A stretch of DNA of 64,000 nucleotides from Auanema rhodensis (taxonomy: Eukaryota; Nematoda; Chromadorea; Rhabditida; Rhabditidae). Position numbers and translations under genes: made by a program. The DNA is taken from contig OZ059897.1 of the NCBI GenBank assembly GCA_964057225.1, forward strand, positions 9,610,001-9,674,000. Reading direction: 5' to 3'. The notes beneath the pieces are model-generated. The model was not told the origin of the DNA. It ran no database searches and worked only from the letters and a program-made list of their open reading frames with translations. Below are positions 51,098 through 63,759 of this stretch, one piece after another; position 1 is the first letter of the stretch; each line of letters begins with the position of its first letter.

Positions 51098-51812
51098 CAA
51101 GAAAACGAAAATGTTGTGAAGTAGTAACAGCTTAGCTCCGGTATCATCATGGCTTTTTGATTTGTTTTTCCACATGCAACCAGCACGTACACCCGCTTTA
51201 ATGAAACTTAAAATGACTTGATCACCTACGAAAGAAATCCTAGTCGACCACACATGGAATACGGGCCGACGTATTATATAATCCCATCGTGGAATCAAAC
51301 ATCTCAAGAGATGGTAATGAAAATTTGAAAAACAAATGTTCCTCTTCATATTTTTAGAATTAACATCGGATTTAATTTTTTTTTGCGTACTTTGAGTACT
51401 GGAAGTTCTTTTTCATTTTTTTGTTCAACTTCAGCTAACCACTGATGTCATTCAAATTCTGAAGGAAGTAGATAGATTACCGACGCAGTAAAAGATCAGA
51501 GAGCTCTGCTGCTTCAAGTCAAATGCTATTACATACTGATGAGGCAGATGACAAAGCAATAGTGAAACTGGAGGGAAAAGCCAACGATTTTCTATCTTGG
51601 GATATATGGTGTTGTAGTCATCTGACATCATGCAAATGACAATTTTTCTTTTCAGAAAATTCTGAGCTCAATGAACATACAGCGTGTACATTTCGAACAT
51701 AATTGCAATCAAATTAATAGAATGAATGCGTATACATGTACCTATGTACATATATTCTATTTTTTTTGTATGTTTTTCTCAAATGTATGTTCTATGAATA
51801 TTAAAAACTAAC

Positions 51813-54800
51813 AGTGCAGGCTCCACAGATTGCGCTCGAACTTGTTGTTGTTCCTCAGGAACGAGCACTGGCGTTGTGTGACGTGATACACGTGTTGACC
51901 GGCTGATTTCATTCGGTTGTCGTCGTCTACGCTGTTCTTGCTGTTGGTACTTTTCAGGATGCACGTTCAGTGCTTGTTCGAGACGTCTGAAACAAAAATT
52001 TGTTTAGGATATGCAAGTTATTAAGTATTTCAATCAACATTTTTCTTTTTCAAATATTCTTTCTTTTGTATAATTTTCATAGGAATAAACTTCTGTGGGT
52101 ATGTTTCCAAAAAAAAAGAAGAATTATAGTCATGCTTTATATCATTTTATATAACTTATTCATATAGTATAATATATAAAATAAAATTGCCTTTTGACAT
52201 GGAAATATGATTCAATGGTTCTTTAGTTTTCATATTTTTGGTTTCTTAGCTAAATTATATAGTTTTGCATCATCTTTGAATTTATTTTTAGTTCAAACTT
52301 GCATACTAGATGGCATTTTTCTTTAAATTGATCTGTATAATTCTTGTAAATATTCAAAATTTCTTGTCTACACTTAAAAAGAAAAAAGTTCCTTTTTTTT
52401 TCGTTTTTTTTTGAAAAACAAACAATCTTAGTTGAATGAAATAATTTGAGGAAATTTTTTCGTTTTTCATGCTTGATATTTTCTTAGAAAATTTCTTCAT
52501 CTTGCAAATATTCTACAAGTAATTTGAGGAATGTGTGCTTTTCCCTTCAAATCCAATCAGTTTGTATGCATTTATGTATTTTGACCAACATGTCAGATAA
52601 TAGGATGATTTCATGGTAATCCTCAACACATGTATTATGAAAGACAAGCTTGTCATTCAGGTTTTTCAAAAAAAATCTCAAAATGCTCCTTTTCTAAATT
52701 GAACTGAGATGTTTTCTAGAGTGAGAATCAGTCAGATTTAAGGCCTTGATGGCTTAAATTTTGGATAAGAGACTAAGCTCATCACTCAATCGAGCTTATA
52801 TATGGCGCTTATAAACGGAACTGAATTGAAGCACATCTGCTCTAAACAGAGAATAAGTTCTGTAAATTGGCGGTTAATCTTTTTTTTTGCAGAGGAAAAA
52901 ACAGAAATTTTCTTTCGGTTTCAAATGTTTCATTATCGAATAAATATCTAAATATCGATGTTCAGTTACTACGAAAGAATTTGTTTTGAAATTCAATGTC
53001 AGCACAAAGATATCACAGAAAAAGAAAAAGAAAAAAAAGACTTGAGATATCACCCCATAAAATAGAAAAATAGACACCAAAAAATCTGAGTGCTTTGGCT
53101 ATTTTTTTGGAAAGACGTGAGAAAAAAAAAAGTAATTATACATTGGTGAGCTAATAAACTTTAAAAATAGTTGGATAATAAACATTTTTCATTTTCTATC
53201 TTATTTTTTTGTTGTAAACTATCACAAAAAAAATTTAACCTTTTTTTGGTTATATGATAAACATTGCTGTTAAATAAAAATTATTTTGATATATTATTGC
53301 CATATATGGTCGATTGAAGTTGATCTGAATGACAGAAAACGAATCAACTTAAATACATATTTTGCTTAGTTCATCTAAGGAACAACATGAACTTCTGATG
53401 AAAACACATGAGTTACTTAAAGAAAAAGCGAAGGGTAACACCCAAAATAAGATTTAATGAGAATATAAGACATGCAGTTGTCTCTGACTTTTCCTTGCAA
53501 AAAAAAAACTTTTACCAAAGGCAACTATTTTTTTGTGTTTTTGGTTGCTGTCTGCTCCGAGATTTTACACTTTTTTTACAAGAATTCTAGACGGAGAAGA
53601 GAAAAACAATAACAGAGCAGCTATATGATTTCATTCTCATTACTTCTTGAAGTTTCAAGTTTTATTTCATATGCCTTTAACTGATTGCAAGTTTGCAGAC
53701 AGATTCAGAAGCCTTTTCTTTTAAATTTCAAAAACGATGTGCTAAGGCTGTACGAAACATTCAGGCTTCCAAGTTGAATATTTGAATTATGTTAATTTTG
53801 TTTAAAATAAAGTCGTTTGAATCTAATAAGACTTCATTAAACTGAAGAAAGCAGCTTGATGAGACAGATGGCAAATAAGGATAGTTTCCCCCCAAGATAC
53901 GGGTCAGAGAAAAAGGCTAAAATGAACTTTAGTTTACAAGATTGAAAGCAAAGTATCGGGTTCTCTTTAACATTAACTGATTATGATGTCATTTTCACAC
54001 ATCAAATCAAATAATATAAATTATTTTTAAAATAATAAATAATAATTGACATAATTAAGCTGTCAGATTAAATCAGTAAGAAATCATTTATGATAAATTA
54101 ACTAAAATGATAAAAAACGAATAGAAAGTATTATTTGAAAAAAGAAAAAAAATATATATACATACATTAAAATCTTTAAATATACATTCGCTCCCCATTT
54201 TTTTATTTTTTTTTTGTGCTCAAAAGAAAAATAACAATTCGCTTAAAATGAAGGAAATCGAAAAAGAATAATTAATCTAGCTCACTTTAACTACGAAAAT
54301 CTTAAACTCAACGTTTTATAAGAATCTATGTACGTATCTCGAAATTGGGGAGAATTCAGGAAAAAATATTTGAGGAAATGCAAACGAAATGAAAAACGTT
54401 TTTTTGGCTCCAAATGCTTACCTGATAAGACCATTGAGCATGTGTATTGGTGTCCAATAAAGGTATGCTTAACCTCAAAAAAGGAAATTAGGCGTAAATA
54501 GGTTAAAAGTTCCGGAAATGGGTGGTCTGTCAGAACTTTTGGAGTGTAAGAAGATTAGGTTCAAACACCGAGTAGGCGGATCACAAGCTTACGCTGTGAA
54601 GAGCTCAGCTCTCTGTGGTTTCGAGAAAAGGAGATAGAGGTGACTTGAAATAATGCCTCAGAGCATGTAGCATGGACCGCCCCTTTCTGATGGAAAATAG
54701 ATTGAAGAGATGCAAACGAATAGTATTGATGGCCTGGTAGTTTAGTCCACTATCAAAACGTTCAGATCTCCAGGGAAGAGAAAGGGGAGAATGAGGTGAC

Positions 54801-56023
54801 GACGCAGTTATGAGAGATGAGGGGATTAGAGTGAAAGGGGAGGGAAATAAAGAGAGAGAGAGGCTGAGAGAGAAAGAGAAAGGGAAACACTGGAAACTTG
54901 TATACGAGACGACAGACAAAAACAGAGAGAACGAGTGAAGGACAGAGAGAAGAAAAAAAGAAAAGTGAATAAAAGCAACCGGTCATCGTTGTTGCAACAA
55001 ATTAAATAAATTCACGTGTGTACTGCACTCACGTGAGTTGCACGAGAAAACCATATCTGGAAAATATATTTTGAAAATTGAATTGAGATGAAAATTCACA
55101 TTGAACGCAATTTTCACAATGAAATAGCATTATAATGATTGGATTGAAAATGAAAATTAATATGATGCCTATCCTCTCATGACCAGATGCTCTTTGCCAA
55201 TATAATTAGATATGGAGCTGAGCCTTCCTGAGGGTAAGCAGAAAGATGAGCTGTGAGTGAGAAGTTGACTTGAGGTCTCCCCTTTTGAGCCTATGCAATA
55301 AGGGAACATAGCCTGACCATTTATGACGATTAGTGGCAGTGTTTATAGGAGTCAAAAAGGTTTTTGCGCATTTTCTCAACTTTATGCAGGCTGTTAGATG
55401 CTTTTAAACGAGCAGATACATGTTGCAAACTATTAAGAAGAGCCAAGAGATTATTGTTGAATCATAAGTATAAAGATTCATCAAAACGAACATCTTTTGT
55501 AGAAGTTTTGACTTTTAAAGAAAAAAATTAATGTTATATAGCAAAATATAAATATTTCAAGTGTATGCATAGTAAGTTAGTGTATGTACGACATCAGTGT
55601 GATTGGTTTTTCATCGTCATCTTCATCATCATCACACAATTGAGGTAGACATCACGAGCACAAATGACGTCATAGCTCACAATTTTAAGTTTTAAGGAAT
55701 ATATTTTAAGCATTGATGCCTATGTATAATGGAGATGACAGTAATAAATCATCGAACAAGTCTGCACTTACCTATAAAGCTTCTGATGCCATTCGCTATC
55801 GCGTACGTTATTTGATTTCTCACTATATACACTGGTCTTCCGTGTACCCATGGCCTTCTGTTGCTATTATATATGCATATTTATACATTAGATATATATA
55901 TATATTTATATTGATATATATATAATTTTTTTAAAAAATGAAAGAAAAGTTGAATTGAATTAAGTTAATTTACACATATTTGAGATGATGAAAATAAAAA
56001 ATAACAGGCAAAATGAAAGATAC

Positions 56024-56092
<69 letters not shown>

Positions 56093-59000
56093 GAGAGAGA
56101 TATTAGAATTTTTTTTTAGAATACACATTAGATGGATTACTTTTCCCTATTATTTCTCCTCATCTTCTAACTTTAATGAAATTGAAAATAAAAGAAAACC
56201 ACTGAATATAGTTATTAATATAATTATAGTAAAGCTATTAGGTTGAATGTTCATCACAAGACAAAAAAAATTGAATATGATGCATGTCGATGCTATTCTT
56301 TCTTCAAGGAAAAATCTTTTCTCGCATGAATTTTTGAATTGATTCTTCGAAAATTCTTTTGTAACTTCTATTCTCTCGAGAATTATAATAGATCTTGATG
56401 AGAATAAATCAGATTATCCCTCTTCTGTTCGTGAATATAAAAAAGATTTTCATGTAGTTTTCTGTTTACAAGTTCGAAAAAAAAAATTTTTTTCCCTAAA
56501 TCTTAAGTTTATGTTGGACCAAATAATGTCTGCTGTCTGGTGGTTTGAATTCTTACATGCATGTACCGTTTCCTTCCTATTATCGATAACTTCAAGGAAT
56601 AGATGAAGATATTTACCAAGCACAATACTCAAAACTTCAAATTCATCTTACAAAGAAATATTCATTGTGTAGGCGGATGAAGAACAATATCAGAAAAGAA
56701 CTGAACAGCACTAACGGGTTTGACAGAGATGACACCATGTGCTTTCTTTCTCTCTTCATCATCTTAGTAAAATTTTTTAAAACTTATATATGTATACAGA
56801 TTACACATTCAATCACAATACTTCTTTACTTTCATTATATGCTGTAATTCTGTATTCATCTTGAACCTAAAAGGTTTGAGCCAAAATTCATTAAAAATAC
56901 TTTTTTCACATCCCACCCTGTTGTCAAGTTATTTTGTAATGACAACTGCTGTCTTAATTTTTATTTATTTCGCTTTTCCATATTTTCCTTTATAAGCTTA
57001 AAATGACATTTGTCTTAAAAAGTGCCAATGTACTATTTTTCAAATTGGCTCAAATGAGTATTTGCAATATCAGGAAAACATGAAAAAACTCTGCCTCATA
57101 ACTAAGCAGAAAATGGGATTAACCTTCTCTCTCTCTCTCTCTGTATAAAACTGTGTATTTGCTTATTTCAAGTTTAATATGTTTAGTTATAAACTTCATA
57201 GTATCATGCTTAAATACATAATAATATCAGATTTTTAAGAAAATTATGATTTCAGGTGAATTATTGGGAATTTGTAAGATGAAACCAAGGATACATCAAT
57301 ATTTGATGTAAGTCGGTTACAATGATGCAATAGAATATTCGTCTAAATATAATTGGAAGAGATAAGTATAGTCGCAAAAATCCCACGATGCACTTAGTTA
57401 TGTTTGAGTTTTCAAATGAAAAAAAAAGAAGAAGAGAAAATTAGCCAAATATGAATAAAGGAAAAGTTTGAGAAATACTAAATTCTTGATCATCGACTTA
57501 TACATATTGAAAAAAAATTTCCAGGAAGTACAAACGAAGATAGAAACATATCCGCTTTGTCAGTCAAAAATAATGAAATAAAGCGGTGTTCAATTTGCAA
57601 CCTATGCCGAAAGTGCACAACATACATCCGAGGGGGAGAGAACACGTAAAGTGATCAACAACGGATGTACAATAGGATAAAAACATGAAAAACAAAATGA
57701 ACGTGAGGTTTATGATTGGGAAAATCAAAAAATAGCTCAACCGATTGAATAGCTGGTATTTCCATACATATCATTACAACATATGAAACGGATAGAGAAA
57801 GAGAGAGGGAGAGAGAGAAAGAGAAGAAAAGATAGAAAGATAACGGAAATGAAACAAAACGTCTCCAGAATAGTTGAAATCTGAGAAGGCGTATTCAATA
57901 ACTCATAACTTGTATAAGATTTTAATTTCATTAATCATTGAAACAAAAGAAAATTATGCATGAGCTGGTTGAATCTCAGTACTTTAAGATCTATCCAATC
58001 GATTATCTGTCTAACTTTTCCGTGAAAATAATAAGAAAGAAAAGTGGATGGAAAAATTTTTCATTGAAATGAGCAGCTGCCTAAGTCATTCTCCTTCTTC
58101 AATTCTTCTTCATTTTTTTCTTTTCATCTCAACATTTCTTTCATTATTTCTGATGTCATGATTGATCTAAAGCTACATGACTTTGCTCCTCCTTGATATC
58201 ATCAAAAAACCAGCAAAAAAATTAGATTTTATGCCAAAACAACGAAGTAAATGAGCAACAGGTACATATTTAGTTATTCGGATATAATATATATAAAGAG
58301 AGAAATGTTTTAAATTAGAAAATAAATGATAAATGCTCATCAATCTAGATAACTAATTATATTTTATTCGGAATTTATCAGATTATATATTATCTATGGA
58401 ATGAGATAGAAAGATAGATTTGCATGTGTGAAGCTCATTAAAATAATTGGATAATTATCATTTTTTAATACATTAATACTATGCTATGATCAGAAAACAA
58501 TTGATATTTAATCAATTATGGATTCTAACTTTTTATTTTTCTAGTTATTATACTACAAATCATGTTCTCTATTCATTCTATTGAGAAGCATCTGACTAAT
58601 ATCATCTTATGCTCCTCCTTCTTCTTCTTCATCTTCTTCTTCATCTCTCATCTTGTACCTGCGTGTGAGCCAAGCGCTTTCGATGTAATTTGGTTTTTGG
58701 TGAAATTCCTGAATTTCAATTCAGCTGGAAATTCAGAGTATATCGAAAGTTCGAAAAAAAATTAGTTAAGAAGCAACGTAATTGAACCAAAATTTCTTCT
58801 ATTAGAAAACGAACTTTGATTATCCTATCTAAACGATGCACACATGAATTAATTCAGCTTTCTCAGCATGTATCACACATGAAAACAAAGGTTCTGACAC
58901 TTTTTTTTCAACATTAGCGCTTCAGATTTCACAACGAAAAGCCTTTTTCTGCTCGTCACCTAGTCTGACCAAGGCGTCTTTGAATCTCTTCAGAACAAAG

Positions 59001-62000
59001 AGAATTTTTTATTTTCAGTATGGAGATTATAGAACTTATGAAGCAAAAACTGAATTCTAAAATACTCTTTATTGTCTCGTAAGCCTTCTATCAGCTTCAC
59101 CAGCGCCTGGTCATTTGGCGTTGAAATTGAACGTGTGTTGCTCACGCAGAACTATTTTTCACAAAAAAAAATTCTGTCAAAGGTTAAAAATTTAGTGAAA
59201 ATTACATTTTTGGTCTTATTTCATTGCAAATTATTTGAATGTTTGAGGAAAACCTGTTTGCATCTAAATTTCATGATATTCCGTTCAAAAAGCATTTCCA
59301 CTATGGTAAAATATTTTTTTCATTAAATACTTGAAAAACTTACCCTCGACGGGTGAAACGAAACATGCCAAATCGAAGCGACCGAATTTGGCTGTAAAAA
59401 CAGCGTTGAACTTATAGATCTCTAAAAAACAGAAAAAACAATTTTATCAAAGATATGCAAAGTAATGTTTTCTACTAAGAAATTAGTTCACTTTAGAACT
59501 AATCAAATGCAACCACAAGATTCAAAGTATTTTGCGAAAATATTAACGGAAGAATGAATAACAAAGCAATCAGATCAGGCGTTTTCTAATTAGAAACATA
59601 AAAGATTCACAAACAAAAAATGATAAAGCAACAAAGAATGGATTAGAATCCAATAAACTTATGAATAATAATTCAAAAATAAAAGATAACTATATAGATA
59701 TATATAGTTAGATATGGATGCAGTATGAAGATTGAAAGAGGCTTCTGGTCAGACATCTAGAGTATGCAAGGTAGAGTAGGAAGAAGCTATAGAATATGGA
59801 GAATGAAGCTCATGATTCTCATGATTCTCATACAGCATGATAAAGATAACATTTAACATGCAGACATGTAGAAAGAATCTTGCTGATTTATAAAGATAAA
59901 TCTTGCGAATTGGTATTAGAAAACAATAATCACTCAAGAAAATTATAATTTTCAAACTGAAAGCTTTATATATCCACATACACATATATATTAGTTTAAT
60001 CCAATATTCCATTGTCTCTTTTAAAAATAAAAAAAGATTTATATGTCAACATAAAGGTCTAAGCATAAACTAAACTAGCAGTTTTAATGAGTGTAATTAA
60101 AAAACGGAAGCAACACAGTCATATTTTTTAGATTTTTGGATTTGAAAAAAAAACAAATCTTTTTATTTTTTTCAAAGAAACGATAAAATATGAGGAAAAT
60201 ATATGAAAACGGAATAATTAAAGAACGAAAATTCTGATATTAAAAATTTTAAAAAATATTTTTTTATTTTATGATTAATCTAAACGTTTTTCAGCTAAAG
60301 GAAAATAACAAACCAAATTCATTGTATGTATCATTTGATAAATATTTCACAAACAGTTGAAAATGGTATAACGGACATACAGCACGCAGAATCAGTAGTG
60401 TGAATATAGCTTTGCATAGATAAACTAGAAGCTCAATTTATTAAAAAATAACTTCAAACATAGAAGAGATATATCTAAAGATGTTTTGCAGTGCCAGATA
60501 GATAAGTTTTTCAAATTACGAAATATATATGAGATGAATGTAACTTAAATCAATCAAACTGACAATATGCTAATTATTTGATGAGTTATTGATTGAAATG
60601 AAATCTACGAAAAATTAAGAAAAGTAGTGATCATCTAAAATCAATTTGTTTATTATAGTTTGAGCTATATTTCTGGAATAATCACAAAGTACGTTACAAA
60701 TTTGACACAAGTACACAATTTAAAACTTATTCGTTTATCTATTACTCTGGTGGGTATTTTACAACTTGTTTAAGATTTCTGTTTGAAAGAAAAGGAATGT
60801 TTTGTATGAATTAATTATATGACCATATAATAATTCATATCCTTATTGTATTTTTCGAAGTCTCTTTTGTTAAAACCTATTCAAATTGATATGCTCATAA
60901 TTTCGTTTTGTTTTTTAAAGTTCGTTTTAGATGTGTATATTCTTTGTGATTATAGAAATGCCGTCAGTATTTAGCCATAAGCATGACCTCACTAAAAAAC
61001 GAAAAACTAATAATGAGTCTGATCTATATGATCGTTTTGAGAGTAGCCAAATGGGTTATGTTCCAGCCCATTTTGATGATAAAGATGACGACTTAATTGA
61101 AATTGTAGTAAAATCTTGGGAGCCTGGAATTGGCATTGCTGGAGTAGACAAAATATTTAAACGTTTGCTTATGAGACCACAGGTACTTTAGCGATCAAAC
61201 TTTAATGTATGTTCATCTTCAGACGTCACCCAGATGTAAAACATATCGAAACGATCATAACTCACTTCAACGATTATATGAAATATTCGTAATTGCGACT
61301 GAAATAAATTCAGTGCGAACACAAAAAATCTCAGAACAAGTACGTACCAATGGAATAATTTATAAATTAAGAATGTTTCAGTGCTTTAATGGAATTCAGT
61401 TGTTGCCAACATTAGAATTTTTTTTATTAGCTAAATATCCTCTGTTTGATCCTAGAATAATACTTTGTACTTCCTCATTTAAAAAGCCAAATTTTGAATT
61501 TCCATTTATGAAAAAAATGAAAGGGCGGTATGATATGGGAGATAATTCAGTAATTTCAGTCAGTAACAATGTTTTACATTTTAAGAAGATTCAACTCTGC
61601 AGATAGTCGCTAATGGCAAATGTTTGATTGAAAATTCGAAGTCAGCTGCAACATTCGATTCTGAACAAATTTTTAAAATTGCGGAAGAATATCAGTAAGT
61701 TCCTATTAATAAAACTAACTAATCATGTTTCGTTTTATAGTTCTCCAACAGAGAAAAAACACAGAATTTTTCGCAAAGTTGTTCGAGTAGGAGAAGATGA
61801 TTGGGATAAATGTATTTTGCATGCAGTTGCCGCAATATATTTGTGCCGAGAATGTTCAAAACATATTCTTTATCAATGGTCCAAACTGCATTATGATCAG
61901 AAAAAGGATTGCCAAAGATGGACCGAAATCTTACATATAGCTTTAGGATCTGTTAATGTAGCTTCTTTATACTGTTTTTATCATTAAATAACTGTTAAGG

Positions 62001-63759
62001 AACCTGTTGGACGTGTTTTTATGGAGAAGCATATTGGGGCATCCCAGGCTGATCTTTACGTAATCCCATCAGAATGGGAAATTGATGGAAATGAAGATGT
62101 GAAAGAATTTTTCAATTTACCGGAATCTCCAAATTCTACAACAGTAAATCATCAGGTATATTAAAATCTTCTGCTCCATTTGTACACTCAGTAATTCAGT
62201 TTTTCGAAAAAGATACTACTCTTCGTGAAAAGAGTACCATAGAAATTAATAATGATACATTATATCACGAGGTATGTGGTATCTTTGATCTTTTATTAAA
62301 CTAAGAAATAAATAATTTAAGGATTTGTCTGCGAATGATGATGCATTTTCAACAGTAGGCAAAAACACTCAACACGGCAGCCAGGTATGATATTAGACAT
62401 TTTTTAGATGTTTTAATTTATATTTAAGGCATTATCTTCGAGTTATATCTATATATCTGATATCGATAACAATTCACTTTTGAGTTCTTATTCATGTAAT
62501 CCAGATAATTTACAGACTCAAGAAAATCGTAATGATATAGAGGTTAGTTGATTTTGTTTTTATTTTATGACCTATGTAATCACACTGCCATCTCTCTGAA
62601 GCCCTACATTCAATTCAAATTTGCATTGTGTCTATGACATTGTGTTTGAATATCGTATTGTTAAGTTATTAACACAGTCCGACTTTTAGAAAACGACAAC
62701 ATCGCAACCATGTAGTTCTCACTTTGCGATAGAAGATATAAATAAAACCGATGAGTTAAACTTTTCAGCTTTATCAAGTATGATTCACATTTTTGTTTTT
62801 AAATACTAAATATCTTTAAGATTTCACCAATGATTCCAAGTTTTCCGTTTCAACGTTTTTGTTTGTTTTCTTTTAATTTTTTAAAATTTTTATTCCAATT
62901 TAAGAGATTCATTAAATGAGATGGAGAAGATATTCAAAAAAACATCTAAACTTCTTGAAACAAGATTAGATGTAGAAACTGCTTCAGAAGTAGCCCGGAA
63001 ACTCAATTATGATAATATTGCTACATTAAACAAAATTTTCGAAGTTACTTCAGAAAATTTAAAAGAATTCTTAAAACAATAACTCTTTACGATCGTCTTA
63101 TTCGCATGATTTATTCGAGAAAAAATTTGAAGTATCTCCTTAGGACCGTTTTATGTGTTGTGAAGAAAAAGTTCCGATAGAAATTGATATATTTATAAAC
63201 GTTATGTTCAATATACAATGTTGAAAATTTGTTCGGATGAAATAACATATAGAGAAACAGGTATATTAGGTGGGTCCAGCTGGTCGCATCAAGTTATGTG
63301 GATATTCACCCTTAGTCTTAGGAGAGAACAATAAGTTTGACCTGAAAAGGTTGAAAAAGAATAAATAAAGAGAAACCAAGTTTATATCTTCAATTTACCT
63401 GTGAGGAATCGGATCATGAGGTCCAGGGGTAGGTACATGCCCAGCACAATATACCTAAGTAAAATGGTTAGTTCAATTATTTTCAAAAAGGTGGCAATGT
63501 TTACCTCCAAATCTTGTGTGTCATTACGGTTATTATGATAAGTTTTAAGAGAAAGTCGAGTACCACAAATCCAACATTTGAAACAACCTTTATGGAACAT
63601 AGCTCCATCTTTTAACGGGCCCATCTAAATGAATTAGCATTCAGTTTTTCAGTTGTTTCATTTTTTTATATTTGACAAACCTTATCATTAAAATATGTTG
63701 GGCGTTTACAACGAAAGCAAGGTTCCTTCATATCTAAAACTTCTAATTCAGGAAGCGAT
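51813..63759 (-). CDS. ltd-1: LIM-domain protein, LTD-1/hillarin-like (partial, very long introns)
   Basis: Three adjacent exons (63681-63759, 63505-63624, 63399-63454) encode one LIM domain: CFRCKRPTYFNDK, GPLKDGAMFHKGCFKCWICG, TRLSLKTYHNNRND, ending VYCAGH. The spacing C-x2-C, H-x2-C, C-x2-C, C-x2-H is intact. KTYHNN and VYC..HVP.PGPHD are typical of the LIM found with a transglutaminase-like (KY) domain in hillarin and C. elegans LTD-1. In phase with it are a 48-nt exon (59344-59391) and an exon at 51813-51986 encoding RLEQALNVHPEKYQQQEQRR, resembling the ALN...KY segment after the hillarin LIM. If correct, introns of about 4 and 7.4 kb separate them. The KY domain was not found, so the gene continues left or is truncated. 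The 5' end lies at or beyond 63759. Role: probably cytoskeletal, epidermal or muscle. Confidence 0.65.
51987..59343. other. Long AT-rich interval, probable intron of the LIM-domain gene
   Basis: No independent gene is supportable. The interval has a GA tract (56024-56100), purine-rich stretches (about 54840-54960 and 57790-57835), a TTC array (58616-58646), a CRE-type palindrome ATGACGTCAT (55664-55673), and many poly-A/T runs. A minus-strand open segment near 59075-59150 (reads TPNDQALVKLIEGLRDNKEY) looks coding-like, but I found no good donor. Confidence 0.45.
56024..56100. repeat. GA dinucleotide repeat
   Basis: Nearly pure GA array with a few GAAA interruptions, purine-only for about 75 nt. 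Can adopt triplex (H-DNA) structure in principle. Confidence 0.9.
59344..59391 (-). other. Candidate 48-nt microexon of the LIM-domain gene
   Basis: On the minus strand the segment is bordered by GTTTTTACAG and a consensus GTAAGT donor. Its length is a multiple of three, and its phase (2 in, 2 out) matches both the LIM exon ending at 63399 and the exon starting at 51986. In that frame it reads QIRSLRFGMFRFTRRG, a basic peptide. It is GC-richer than the flanks. Skipping or inclusion would keep the frame, so it is a natural candidate for alternative splicing. Confidence 0.5.
60958..63082 (+). CDS. Unrecognised 493-residue protein
   Basis: Eleven or more short exons join in frame: 60958-61182, 61223-61339, 61382-61549, 61603-61694, 61741-61951, 62000-62155, 62200-62271, 62322-62384, 62429-62542, 62690-62777, 62907-63082. 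The N-terminus is basic (HDLTKKRKTNN). The first ~330 residues look folded (WEPGIGIAGVDKIFKRLL; RVGEDDWDKCILHAVAAIYL). A Ser/Asn/Asp-rich low-complexity stretch follows, then a C-terminal helical segment (NEMEKIFKKTSKLLETRL). There is no signal peptide or TM segment, so a cytosolic or nuclear protein is likely. I do not recognise the family. The ATG is two bases after GATTATAG, suggesting a trans-spliced start. The intron 61340-61381 is 42 nt, in frame and stopless. It lies just downstream of, and convergent with, the LIM-domain exons. Confidence 0.75.
63266..63341 (-). other. Possible alternative last exon of the LIM-domain gene
   Basis: Just downstream of the third LIM exon, a TTTTCAG acceptor opens a segment in the correct phase that encodes SNLLFSPKTKGEYPHNLMRP and a few more residues, then a TAA stop. 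Using it would give a short LIM-only protein. Minus-strand AATAAA near 63109 could serve as its poly(A) signal, overlapping the 3' end of the convergent plus-strand gene. Confidence 0.4.

Larger units (their letters stand above)
47690..51812. other. Gene-poor region upstream of the Kv gene
   Basis: No confident gene. Contains a CT tract (48921-48984) and an AT microsatellite (51054-51095). Two GC-richer patches are open on the minus strand: about 49400-49500 (frame reads LGVVMYRLSVKGPFPTDDLL) and about 51115-51310. Either could be a further exon of the LIM-domain gene, which runs in this direction, but neither has a convincing pair of splice sites in the right phase. The promoter of the Kv gene should lie in the left part. 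Confidence 0.5.

Noticed and set aside
51029-51349. 106-codon minus-strand open frame as an exon of the LIM gene
   Set aside because: Part of it is the AT microsatellite, and no in-phase donor/acceptor pair was found.
55641-55662. let-7-like seed TGAGGTAG
   Set aside because: Only the seed matches; the following bases do not, and there is no complementary arm nearby to form a precursor hairpin.
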